Assembly (NCBI GenBank): GCA_016704435.1
Contig: JADJAB010000016.1
Location: 11,504-75,503 of the forward strand
DNA length: 64,000 nucleotides
Direction of reading: 5' to 3'
From: Rhodobacter sp.
Lineage (GTDB): Bacteria > Pseudomonadota > Alphaproteobacteria > Rhodobacterales > Rhodobacteraceae
Positions within the stretch are counted from its first letter, which is position 1; each line of letters starts with the position of its first letter. The position numbers and the translations under genes are program-made. Below, in pieces: positions 25,407 to 33,576 of this stretch. The notes beneath the pieces are model-generated. The model saw only the letters and a program-made list of their open reading frames with translations, ran no database searches and was not told where the DNA came from.

Positions 25407-25811
25407 TTAGCGCAGGAAAGCCTCGTCCACCGGCAATTGCATTGCGGTGACGAGGTGGTTGGTCTGGGCGGCAAGGCCGATCACCGCCAGCAACTCGGCG
25501 TGCTGGGCATCGGTCATGCCCTTGGCGCGGGCCGCGGCGGTGTGGGAATGCACGCAATACTGGCAGGCGTTGGCGGTGGACACGGCGATGTAGATCATCT
25601 CCTGCACCACCGGCTCCAACACCGTATCGCCGGTCATCACGACCTTCAACTGACCCCAGGTCCGCTCCAGAAGATCCGGGTGATTGGCCAGCCCGCGCCA
25701 GAAGTTGTTGACGAAGTCCGATTTCCTGGTGGCGCGGATATCGGCAAAGATTCGCGCCACCACCGGGTGCGCCGCAGCCTCGTCATCGGTCCAGAGTCTT
25801 ACGGTTGCCAT
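25407..25811 (-). CDS. Carboxymuconolactone decarboxylase / AhpD-like protein
   Basis: The 134-residue all-helical protein has the CMD redox motif C83-Q-Y-C86 followed by a His (CQYCVHSH), the signature of AhpD-type alkylhydroperoxidases. They use the Cys pair with a proton relay to reduce peroxides; other CMD members decarboxylate lactones. It sits between an aminotransferase and a quinone oxidoreductase in the sugar-importer operon. With both cysteines present, an antioxidant role is more likely than decarboxylation. Confidence 0.86.
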   Translation of the reverse strand: MATVRLWTDDEAAAHPVVARIFADIRATRKSDFVNNFWRGLANHPDLLERTWGQLKVVMTGDTVLEPVVQEMIYIAVSTANACQYCVHSHTAAARAKGMTDAQHAELLAVIGLAAQTNHLVTAMQLPVDEAFLR

Positions 25812-25823
25812 GGTTTTCGCCTT

Positions 25824-26669
25824 TCAGGAATGTGCCCAGTCGAAGTACAGCGCGCGGGCCTTCCTGGCGATCGGCCCGAACGCCAGCGTCCGGCCTTCAA
25901 AGCCGATGCAAGGCACCAGTTTCGAGATGTTGCCGGTTGAAAAAACCTCGTCCGCCTGATGGAAATCCTCCACCGTCAGGGTGACCTCATGCACCGTCAC
26001 CCCTGCCCCGCGCAAAAGGCCGATCACCCGCTGGCGGGTGATGCCGTTCAGGAAGGTGCCGTTCGGCAACGGGGTGAACACTTCATCGCCTTTGGTCAGA
26101 AAAACATTGGCGGTGGCCAGTTCGGCGACGTTGCCATTGGCGTCGCAGGTCAGGGCGTTCTGGAACCCGCGGCCCTGCGCTTCGCGCAGCATCCGGGCAT
26201 TGTTGGCGTAAAGACAGGCCGCCTTGGCGTTGACCGGCATCACCTCCATCGTCGGGCGGCGGAACCGGGTTGTGGTCAGGGTAAAGCCGGTCGGCTGCGT
26301 CATCGGCATAGCCTCCAGGCACAGCGCGAAATCGGTCGAGGACGGGTCGGCGGGCAGAACACCGGGGCCGGAGGCTTCGGCCCAATACATCGGGCGAATA
26401 TAGGCATCGGTGCCGGGGGCGAATTTCTTCAGCCCGTCGCGGGTCAACTGCTCGATCGCTTCTCCGGTCATCGTCGGCGCCAATGCCAGCGCCAGGGCTG
26501 AATCGTTGACGCGAACCGAGTGGCGGTCAAGATCGGGTGTGACCCCTTCGAACAACCGTGCGCCGTCAAACACCAGACTGCCCAACCAGGTCGCATGCGA
26601 CGACGCACCCAGAATGCGCAAGTCGCCCTGATGCCAGTCGCCGCGCCAATATGTCCAGGTTTCCGCCAT
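25824..26669 (-). CDS. Class IV (branched-chain/D-amino-acid) aminotransferase
   Basis: This 281-residue protein matches fold-type IV PLP enzymes. The PLP lysine is K149 in PVNAKAACLYAN, followed by NALTCDANGNVAELATANVF (the cofactor-holding Glu and the substrate loop) and ITRQRVIGL. The family includes IlvE, D-alanine aminotransferase and 4-amino-4-deoxychorismate lyase; the conserved E-x-A-T-A-N is typical of IlvE-like aminotransferases. It is co-transcribed with a CUT2 importer and two propeller hydrolases. Amino transfer to or from a pathway keto acid is the likely role. Confidence 0.85.
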   Translation of the reverse strand: MAETWTYWRGDWHQGDLRILGASSHATWLGSLVFDGARLFEGVTPDLDRHSVRVNDSALALALAPTMTGEAIEQLTRDGLKKFAPGTDAYIRPMYWAEASGPGVLPADPSSTDFALCLEAMPMTQPTGFTLTTTRFRRPTMEVMPVNAKAACLYANNARMLREAQGRGFQNALTCDANGNVAELATANVFLTKGDEVFTPLPNGTFLNGITRQRVIGLLRGAGVTVHEVTLTVEDFHQADEVFSTGNISKLVPCIGFEGRTLAFGPIARKARALYFDWAHS

Positions 26670-26680
26670 GGTGTTCTCCT

Positions 26681-28177
26681 TCAGTGAACCGCCGCATACA
26701 TGATCTTTTCTTCGCTCGCCTCGATCGGGGAAAGCTCTTCGACGATGCGGCCCTGTCGGCAGACCAGAATCCGGTCCGACAGGTTCAGCACCTCGGGCAG
26801 GTAGGACGAGATCATCACCACCGCCAATCCCGCATCGGCCAGATCGTTGATCGTCTTGTGAATTTCGGCAATGGCGGCAACGTCCACGCCGCGGGTGGGT
26901 TCGTCAAAGATCACCAGCCGCGGTTTCTGCACCAGACCCTTGCCGATCACCACCTTTTGCTGGTTGCCGCCCGACAACTCTACCACATGCGCCGTGTCGT
27001 CGATGGCGCGAATGTTCAGACGGCCGGTCCATTCGGCCGCCAATGCCTTCATGTCCGCCATCCGCACCAGCATTCCCCGGCTCTGCGGCGCTGCCAACAA
27101 GCCGCCGAACAGGTTCTCGGCCACCGTCATGGTCTCGAAGAAGCCCTCGGTCTTGCGGTCTTCGGTAACGTAGACGATGCCGTCGGCCACCGCGGCCGCC
27201 GGGGTGACATAGCGCACCTGCCTGCCATCCAGATCGACGATGCCACCGCGCAGAAAGTCGCGCTTGGTGATGCCGGCGACAATCTTGAAGGTCTCGGTCC
27301 GGCCCGAGCCGATCAGGCCGAAGACGCCGGTGATCTGCCCTTCAAACACTGAAAAAGACGTGTTCCGCACCATCCGCCCTTGGGAAATATCCTGCACCGA
27401 CAGCACCTTGCGCCCCGGTTTGCGCAAAGACCCGGTGTCGCGCTGGGTATAGAGCGCGCCCGAAAGCGTGCGGCCCACCATCGCGGCAATGATCTTGTCA
27501 CGGTCAAAATCGGCAGTCGGCCCATGCGCTACCAACTCGCCATCGCGCAGGATGGTGATGCGGTCGGCGATCTGCAGCGCCTCTTCCAGCGCGTGGCTGA
27601 TGAACACGATCGCCACCCCGCGCGCCTTCAGCCGCCGCAGCAGGGCAAAGAAATGACGCTTCTCTTCCGGGGTCAGCGAGGCGGTGGGCTCATCGAAGAT
27701 GATCACGCGGGCATTGTGATGCACCGCGCGGGCAATCTCGACCATCTGGCGCTTGGCCGCACCAAGGGTCTCGACCATCGCGGTCGGGTCCACCGCGAAA
27801 TTCAGCGATTGCAGGAATTGCTGGGCCGAAATGTAGGTGCCGCGCAACCGGTTCAGGAATTTTTCCGACCCGAGATACAGATTCTGCGCCACCGTCATCG
27901 ACGGCACCAGACTGGTTTCCTGAAACACCATGGCGATCCCGGCCTGAAGGGCGGCGTTCGGGGTGGCAAAGCCCACTTCTTGCCCGTCCAGCAGGATGCG
28001 CCCGCCGCCGGGCTGAACCGCGCCCGCCAGCATCTTGGTCAGCGTCGATTTCCCGGCGCCATTCTCGCCCAGCAGCGCGTGGATCTCGCCTTCCTGCAGG
28101 TCGAAATCAACCGCGCGCACGGCCGGCACGCCGCGATAGGCCTTGGAAATCCGTTCCATCCGCACGATCGGTTGCAT
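26681..28177 (-). CDS. Sugar ABC transporter ATP-binding protein (RbsA/CUT2, two ATPase domains)
   Basis: ATG 28177 overlaps the upstream stop by one base and gives 498 residues, normal for RbsA. The first half has Walker A GENGAGKST (37-45), Q-loop, and Walker B VIIFDEPTASL. The second half has the degenerate GLIGSGRTE motif, then LSGGNQQKVVIGKGL and VIFDEPTRGVDVAA. This tandem arrangement is typical of monosaccharide (ribose/xylose/galactose) importers. Partners are the permeases at 29205-31328 and 32461-33447 and the binding protein at 31388-32404. Confidence 0.95.
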   Translation of the reverse strand: MQPIVRMERISKAYRGVPAVRAVDFDLQEGEIHALLGENGAGKSTLTKMLAGAVQPGGGRILLDGQEVGFATPNAALQAGIAMVFQETSLVPSMTVAQNLYLGSEKFLNRLRGTYISAQQFLQSLNFAVDPTAMVETLGAAKRQMVEIARAVHHNARVIIFDEPTASLTPEEKRHFFALLRRLKARGVAIVFISHALEEALQIADRITILRDGELVAHGPTADFDRDKIIAAMVGRTLSGALYTQRDTGSLRKPGRKVLSVQDISQGRMVRNTSFSVFEGQITGVFGLIGSGRTETFKIVAGITKRDFLRGGIVDLDGRQVRYVTPAAAVADGIVYVTEDRKTEGFFETMTVAENLFGGLLAAPQSRGMLVRMADMKALAAEWTGRLNIRAIDDTAHVVELSGGNQQKVVIGKGLVQKPRLVIFDEPTRGVDVAAIAEIHKTINDLADAGLAVVMISSYLPEVLNLSDRILVCRQGRIVEELSPIEASEEKIMYAAVH

Positions 28178-29208
28178 CAGCCCCCTCCCGCCAGGGTCAA
28201 CACGGCCCCGCCACCCTTCGCGGCAACGTAAAGCCGGCCGCCCACCTCGATCGCGCTGGTCACCCCGTGCCTGCGGCCATTGGCGCGGCTGTGCAGGCTG
28301 GCCACCGGCGCGAAGGCGCCGTCCAGCCGCACCACCAGCCCATAGGACCGGCTGGGCGACCAGGCCTTGTGGATGCCCATCATCCGGATGCCGCCGCATT
28401 GCATCGGCTCCAGGAAGCTTTGCCCCGAGGACAGCGCCGGGGCGATCCAGAATTCGCGCGGAACTTCGGCCATCATGTCGCGCCGGTAATGGCTGTCTTG
28501 CAGCACGAATTCGATCAGCCGGTTGCGCGGGGCAAAGATCGCCAGCCAGGCCCCGCCCGGCGCCGACGACAGGCGGGCGGGATAACCCGGCAGATGGCTG
28601 AGAACGGTCGAGACCCTGCCGCCTTCGACCCGGATCAGCCGATGCCGCCAGCTTTCGCTGACGGTGACGCCGCTGGCATCGGGCAACAACCCGCAGGGCC
28701 AGGCCAGGCCATCGGCCTCACGCGCGAAAGCCCCGCCCGGCGGGCGCCGCCAGACCGAGCCGGAAGCGCCCTTTTCCATCAGGTCAGCAACCCAGCCAGA
28801 TGCCGGATGCCGCGCCGATCCGTTCGCCAGCCACAAGACCCCGTCGGCGCCATAGGCCAGCGCCGTGATGCAGGCGATGCTGCCGGGCAGCGGCACTGGC
28901 ACGCCGCCCTCGCTCAGATGGCCATCATCGGTGGCCACCGCCAGCCGCCCGTCGGAGGAAACCGCAAGGGCCGTCACCTCGGCCGAAAGCTCTGCCAGCT
29001 TTTCCGCCGTGCCGCCCGCGATGGACAGCACATCCGCGCCCGAGGAACACAACAGCCGCCCCTCGTGCCAGACCAGATTGTCGGGCACAGGCAGGGTGGC
29101 CAGAACTGCGGCCTCGTCCAGCGCGGTATTGGGGCCAAGCGCGCCGTCCAGCGGCGGAATGGTGATCGCCTTGCCGCGAAAGAGATCGAGGATCGGGTCG
29201 AAGATCAT
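28177..29208 (-). CDS. SMP-30/strictosidine synthase-like beta-propeller protein (lactonase-type)
   Basis: ATG 29208 overlaps the fusion-gene stop by four bases. The 343-residue protein has repeated beta-propeller blades (LLCSSGADVLSI, LAVSSDGRLAVATDDG, VLWLANGSARHP, GLLPDASGVTVSESWRH, GRLYVAAKGGGAVL). It has no signal peptide or membrane segment. SMP-30/gluconolactonase and strictosidine-synthase-like propellers hydrolyse sugar lactones or related esters using a calcium ion. Being directly downstream of a permease that also carries a C-terminal propeller, it may act on the same imported compound. Confidence 0.8.
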   Translation of the reverse strand: MIFDPILDLFRGKAITIPPLDGALGPNTALDEAAVLATLPVPDNLVWHEGRLLCSSGADVLSIAGGTAEKLAELSAEVTALAVSSDGRLAVATDDGHLSEGGVPVPLPGSIACITALAYGADGVLWLANGSARHPASGWVADLMEKGASGSVWRRPPGGAFAREADGLAWPCGLLPDASGVTVSESWRHRLIRVEGGRVSTVLSHLPGYPARLSSAPGGAWLAIFAPRNRLIEFVLQDSHYRRDMMAEVPREFWIAPALSSGQSFLEPMQCGGIRMMGIHKAWSPSRSYGLVVRLDGAFAPVASLHSRANGRRHGVTSAIEVGGRLYVAAKGGGAVLTLAGGG

Positions 29209-31328
29209 CCCCGCTTCCCCCAATAGGCATCCATTGCCGTCCAGTCCGGGTCTGCGCCCACGATCCGCAACCGGCCGATGCGGTTGTTCAGGATGCCCCC
29301 GATATACAGGTGCCCCTTGTGTTCGCGCATCGAGGTGACCATCGGATGCGACTCGCCGGAAAGATCGCCGAAGGTTTGCACGATCTCGCCCGCTTCGGTG
29401 AACTTGACCACACCGCCGGTGTTGATGTTGGGAAACAGCCAGTCGTCCTGCGGCAGCCGTCGCGCCATGCGCTTGCGCATCGCCGGGTGGCGCATCGACA
29501 GATCGAAACTGGGCGTCCGCATCCCCAGCCAGGCCATCCAGTAGCTGCCATCGCTGGCGCGGTTGATGTTGTCGGGGTAGCCCGGCATGTCGCGGATCAC
29601 GCATTCCGCCGTGCCGGCCTTTGGCCCCTCCAGCCAGTAGCGGTGAATCCGGCAGGCCCAGCTTTCGCAGAAGAACAGCGAGCGGTTGTCATGCGCCATC
29701 GTCACGCCGTTGGTGTAGCGATAGCCGTCCAGCAGGGTCCTGGTCGTGCCATTGGCCGGATCGAACACCAGAAGGCGCCCGGTGGCGCGGTTCTCGATCG
29801 AATCCAGCGTCCAGTCATGCGCGTCATAACGCTTGGTGGAATCGGTGAAATACACCTTGCCATCCGGCGCTATGTCCAGGTCGTTGGGGTCGCGCAGCCG
29901 GGCATCATCGACAATCGAGGTCCAGGACCGCCGCGTTTCCGCCGACAGGCGGGTGACGGTGCGGTCGGGCGCGATCTGGTAGAGCCCCATCGCGCCGACA
30001 CAGGACAGAAGGTTGCCCGCCCGGTCGAACGCGAGGCCAAGGGGAAAGCCGCCGATATGGGCGAAAACCTCGGACCTTGTGTAGTCGGGCGCGAAATAGC
30101 GCACGATCTCGCCATGCCTCGTGCCGCAATAAAGGTGGTCGTCGCGGTCAAGGATCACATCCTCGGGGCCCTCGACCTCGCCCAGACCAATCGCCTCGGC
30201 CTGCGACAGGCGATTGCTCAGCGCGTAGGGCGTGCCCGATCCGGGGGTGGCACTTTGCGTCTCGCCCATGCGCAGATAGACCGGGGCGACATAGACCTCG
30301 TTCAGCACCTTGTGGCGGTTCTTCAGCCAGCGGATGTCGATGGTGACGGCCACCGCCAGCAAGAGGCCCAGCACCATCTGGTTGGTGCCGGTGCCATAGC
30401 CAAGCCGGATCAGCCCGTTGGTCATCACCAGAACGATGATCGCGCCCATCAGCCCCTTGACGACCGATCCGCGCCCACCACCCAGACTGTTGCCGCCCAC
30501 CACCGCCGCCGTCAGTGCCAGAATCTCCAGCCCCTGCCCGGTTCCCGGCCCCGCACCGGACAGGCGGGTGGCGATCAGGAACCCGGCCAACGCCGAACAG
30601 AGGCCGGAAAAGACGTAGGTCAGGAACACCATCCGCCTAACCCTTATGCCCGCGTTGTGGGCCGACCGGCGCGAGCCGCCGATGGCCTGCACATGCCAGC
30701 CCGGCCGCGACCGGGTCAGCGCCACATGGGTGATGACGGCCAGCACCAGTGCGGCAATCACCGACACCGACAACCCGCCCAGGGTGCCGTCGCCGATGAA
30801 ATCCCAAGCGTCGGACGTGGCGTCGGACAGCTGCACCTGCACGCCGAAACTGACGACCAGGATGTCATAGATCGCCCGGCCGATGATGAAGGTGACCAGC
30901 GTGGTCAGGAAGGCCCGCAGCCGCAGATAGCCGATCAGATAGCCGTTGATCGCCCCGAACACCGCGCCGGTTGCCAGGGCGGCCAGAAAGGCCACTCCGG
31001 GTGGCAGGCCAAAGATGAAAAAGGACGCGACCGAAGAAAAGGCCGACAGCGCGAAGACCGACCCGACCGAAAGGTCGATGCCGCCGCCCAGCATGACCAC
31101 CGTCAACCCGATGACGACAAGGCTGAATTCGCCCAGTTGCCGGGTGGAATCCTGCAACGAGGCCAGGTTGAAGAACCCCGGAATCGCACTGCCGAAACCG
31201 ACGATCACGATCATCAGCGCCAGGAACGGGATTGCGTTGTCGGTCCAGCGCTTTTGCAGGATCTCGCCGATCGCGTGATCGGGCACCAGGTTGTAGCGCC
31301 AGGCTTGCAGCCGTTCGCGGAAGGTCAT
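29205..31328 (-). CDS. Fusion protein: CUT2 sugar permease plus strictosidine-synthase-like beta-propeller
   Basis: One uninterrupted 707-residue frame has two parts. Residues about 1-340 are a RbsC-like permease of around ten helices (FLALMIVIVGFGSAIPGF, GEFSLVVIGLTVVMLGGGID and LSVGSV, then AGIRVRRMVFLTYVFSGLCS). Residues about 375-707 are a beta-propeller of the SMP-30/strictosidine-synthase-like group (VEGPEDVILDRDDHLYCGTR, DPNDLDIAPDGKVYFTDS, MPGYPDNINRASDGSYWMAW). RbsC-type C-termini face the cytoplasm, so the propeller probably sits at the inner mouth of the channel. No internal start or stop suggests two genes. It may open a lactone on entry. The substrate is unknown. Confidence 0.88.
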   Translation of the reverse strand: MTFRERLQAWRYNLVPDHAIGEILQKRWTDNAIPFLALMIVIVGFGSAIPGFFNLASLQDSTRQLGEFSLVVIGLTVVMLGGGIDLSVGSVFALSAFSSVASFFIFGLPPGVAFLAALATGAVFGAINGYLIGYLRLRAFLTTLVTFIIGRAIYDILVVSFGVQVQLSDATSDAWDFIGDGTLGGLSVSVIAALVLAVITHVALTRSRPGWHVQAIGGSRRSAHNAGIRVRRMVFLTYVFSGLCSALAGFLIATRLSGAGPGTGQGLEILALTAAVVGGNSLGGGRGSVVKGLMGAIIVLVMTNGLIRLGYGTGTNQMVLGLLLAVAVTIDIRWLKNRHKVLNEVYVAPVYLRMGETQSATPGSGTPYALSNRLSQAEAIGLGEVEGPEDVILDRDDHLYCGTRHGEIVRYFAPDYTRSEVFAHIGGFPLGLAFDRAGNLLSCVGAMGLYQIAPDRTVTRLSAETRRSWTSIVDDARLRDPNDLDIAPDGKVYFTDSTKRYDAHDWTLDSIENRATGRLLVFDPANGTTRTLLDGYRYTNGVTMAHDNRSLFFCESWACRIHRYWLEGPKAGTAECVIRDMPGYPDNINRASDGSYWMAWLGMRTPSFDLSMRHPAMRKRMARRLPQDDWLFPNINTGGVVKFTEAGEIVQTFGDLSGESHPMVTSMREHKGHLYIGGILNNRIGRLRIVGADPDWTAMDAYWGKRG

Positions 31329-31351
31329 CGGGGCTCCGTCGGGTCAGGCTG

Positions 31352-31380
31352 TCGCGGGCGGCCGCATGGGCCGCCCGCGA
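31352..31380 (-). promoter_or_regulatory. Intercistronic hairpin between sugar-binding protein and fusion permease
   Basis: TCGCGGGCGGCC (31352-31363) and GGCCGCCCGCGA (31369-31380) form a perfect 12-base stem with a five-base loop. It follows the binding-protein stop at 31388 and precedes the permease start at 31328. It is the strongest hairpin in the window and likely limits readthrough or protects the binding-protein message. Confidence 0.6.
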
Positions 31381-31387
31381 GGCAGGA

Positions 31388-32404
31388 TCAGGGGTTCATC
31401 GATTGCAGCGCCTTCAGCGACCAGCAGCTGTCGGGGCGCATGTTGGCCTTGGTGGTGGCCTGTTCCAGCGTGTAGATATAGGCGCTGGTCGATCCCGGCT
31501 CGATCCCGCTTTGCAGGAGATACTTGATCATCGCCACCAGGTCGCCGCCTTCGCGGACCAGTTCGGTCATCACCACGGCGGTATAGGTGCCGTTTTCGAT
31601 CATGTCGCAATCGGCCGCCTGTTCGCCGCCGCCGGTGGTGATCAGCGCGACCTTGTCCTGCAGCCCGGCATCGCGGATCGCCGCTGCCGCACCCGAGGCA
31701 TCGCCATCCCAGAAGTCGATGATGGCGCAGACATCGGGGTTCTGTTGCAGCATCGTGGTGGTGACGGTGCGCGAGGTGGTCGGATCCCAGTTCGACACCG
31801 GCTTGGCCACCACGGTATAGGACGGGTCGGCATCCAGCACCTTCATGATGCCTTCATACTGGAAAAGGCTGGTCGCGTTCACCTCGTCGCCCTGCACCAG
31901 CCCGATCTTCTTGGACGATCCCTCGCCGCAGGCGTCCATCGCCGCCTTGGCCTCCAGCGCGCCAAGGTTGGTCCAGTCGCTGCCGAAATAGGCGTCGGCC
32001 TTGAAATTGGCCGGGTTGTCCAGAAGCAGCACATAGATACCCGCCGCCTGCGCCTTTTTCAGGATCTTGCTGTAGGAGTTCAGGTCCGGCGGCATCACGA
32101 TCAGCACATCCGGCTTCGGGTCGGACGAGATCGCCTCGGTCAGGGCCTGCGCGCCGGCCTCGGTGCTCCAGTTCGGGTCGCGGGTCTCGAAGGTGCCGCC
32201 AAAGGCCGTCACTTCGCGCTGCAGGATGGCGGACCAGCCCTGCGCCAGGTCCATGCCCATCGCCAGCGGCACCATCACGACGCGCTTGCCGTTCAGGGCG
32301 GCGGCGTATTCGGCCGGGCCGGGGTCGCTGTCGGCAAAGGCCGCCCCCGAGAGCATCAGCCCCGCAACGCTTGCCGCTCCGGCCAGTGTCTTGATCAGTT
32401 TCAT
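31388..32404 (-). CDS. Sugar ABC transporter substrate-binding protein (CUT2, periplasmic binding protein type 1)
   Basis: ATG 32404 gives 338 residues with a Sec signal (MKLIKTLAGAASVAGLMLSG, cleaved near AFA-DS). The mature protein matches RbsB-like type-1 binding proteins: VVMVPLAMGMDLAQGWSAIL, DVLIVMPPDLNSY, YVLLLDNPANFKADAYFGSD and ALITTGGGEQAADCDMIE. A long upstream extension of the same frame overlaps the second permease and was rejected. It binds the sugar in the periplasm for the two permeases of this operon. Confidence 0.93.
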   Translation of the reverse strand: MKLIKTLAGAASVAGLMLSGAAFADSDPGPAEYAAALNGKRVVMVPLAMGMDLAQGWSAILQREVTAFGGTFETRDPNWSTEAGAQALTEAISSDPKPDVLIVMPPDLNSYSKILKKAQAAGIYVLLLDNPANFKADAYFGSDWTNLGALEAKAAMDACGEGSSKKIGLVQGDEVNATSLFQYEGIMKVLDADPSYTVVAKPVSNWDPTTSRTVTTTMLQQNPDVCAIIDFWDGDASGAAAAIRDAGLQDKVALITTGGGEQAADCDMIENGTYTAVVMTELVREGGDLVAMIKYLLQSGIEPGSTSAYIYTLEQATTKANMRPDSCWSLKALQSMNP

Positions 32405-32460
32405 TTCCACACCTCGCTTCTGTTGATACTGCGCCCCGCCTAGCGCAGGGTCCTGGTTTT

Positions 32461-33447
32461 TCAGATATCGCCTTGCTGGGCGGTCTGTTCGTCCCGCGGA
32501 TTGATCAGGCCGTCGACGATGATCGCCACCAGCAGGATCGTTGATTTGATAAGGTTCTGGTACAGTTGCGGAATATCCACGATCGTCATGGTGTTCATCA
32601 TCACCCCGATCAGCGCCGCCCCGATCAGCACGTTGCGCACCCCGCCCTTGCCGCCCGACAGGCCGATGCCGCCGGTCGCCACGACCAGCACGACGTCGGA
32701 AAGCAGGGTCGAGTTGACAACGCGCGTGTTGATGGATTGCAGGCTGGCCGCCGTCAGCAACCCCGCCGCAAAGGCGCTGAACGCCGAGATCACATAGCGC
32801 AGCACCTGCATCGGCCGCACCGGCATGCCGGCGTTGCGCGCCGCCACCGGATTGTCGCCGGCATAATAGACATAGCGGCCCCATTTGGTGAACCGCAGGA
32901 AGGCAAACGCCACCAGCGCCAGCGCCGCAAAGACATAGACGTCCACCGGAATGCCCACCGGCCGCATCTGGCCAAGCTCGACCAGCCAATGCCCCACCGG
33001 GGCCGGCACCGCATCCTGCGGAATCAGTTGCGACCGGACATAGCCGAACACGAACGACCCGCTGGCAAGGGTAACGAAGATCGCCGGCACTTCGGCATAG
33101 GCCACCAGAAAGCCGTTCACCAGCCCGACCGCCAGCACCCCGGCCAGCGCCAGCGCCAGCGCCGCACCATCGGTCATGCCATCCGCCAGAAGCTGCAGAT
33201 ACCAGGCCACCGACATCGCCATCACCGCGACCATCGACAGATCTATGCCGCGCCCGATGATCACCACCGACATCCCCAGCGCCAGTATCCCCAGCACCGA
33301 AACCGACCGGATCACCGCAAGCAGGTTGCCGACGGTCAGGAACCCCGGCAAGGCCGCCGCCGCAAGGCCAAAGATTGCCACGGTGATCCACAGCACGATA
33401 CGCTCCTGGCTCAGCGTGCGCAGATAGCTCTGTGGTGGTTTCGCCAT
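32461..33447 (-). CDS. Sugar ABC transporter permease (CUT2, RbsC type)
   Basis: The ATG at 33447 gives 328 residues; GTG 33495 would add 16 residues without a better ribosome site. Features are helices such as VLWITVAIFGLAAAALPGFL, the GMSVVIIGRGIDLSMVAVMA block, and GGIGLSGGKGGVRNVLIGAA typical of RbsC. It pairs with the permease half of the fusion at 29205-31328 to form a heterodimeric channel, since a CUT2 system needs two membrane subunits. It is the first structural gene of the operon. Confidence 0.92.
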   Translation of the reverse strand: MAKPPQSYLRTLSQERIVLWITVAIFGLAAAALPGFLTVGNLLAVIRSVSVLGILALGMSVVIIGRGIDLSMVAVMAMSVAWYLQLLADGMTDGAALALALAGVLAVGLVNGFLVAYAEVPAIFVTLASGSFVFGYVRSQLIPQDAVPAPVGHWLVELGQMRPVGIPVDVYVFAALALVAFAFLRFTKWGRYVYYAGDNPVAARNAGMPVRPMQVLRYVISAFSAFAAGLLTAASLQSINTRVVNSTLLSDVVLVVATGGIGLSGGKGGVRNVLIGAALIGVMMNTMTIVDIPQLYQNLIKSTILLVAIIVDGLINPRDEQTAQQGDI

Positions 33448-33520
33448 CGGCCGGAACGTTCCCCCTGTTGCGGGCCCGCCGTCAATCGGCTGCACCTTCG
33501 CGACAAGCCTAGGGGGGCGG

Positions 33521-33548
33521 CGACAAATACGTCAAATGAATATTGTCG
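33521..33548. promoter_or_regulatory. Candidate LysR operator upstream of the CUT2 operon
   Basis: CGACAAATA (33521-33529) and TATTGTCG (33541-33548) form an interrupted inverted repeat whose half-sites are spaced by about one helical turn, with a T-N11-A core. It lies in the 129 bases between the permease gene (33447) and the stop of the LysR gene (33577). This is the promoter region of the sugar-importer operon, so the adjacent LysR protein is the prime candidate to bind it. Confidence 0.5.
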
Positions 33549-33576
33549 GCGGAAACGCATGCGAAACCGGAATGGA

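Noticed and set aside
29310..31475. A 721-codon open frame opposite the permease-propeller fusion.
   Set aside because: No recognisable domain and low-complexity charged composition; the opposite strand has clear membrane helices and propeller blades.
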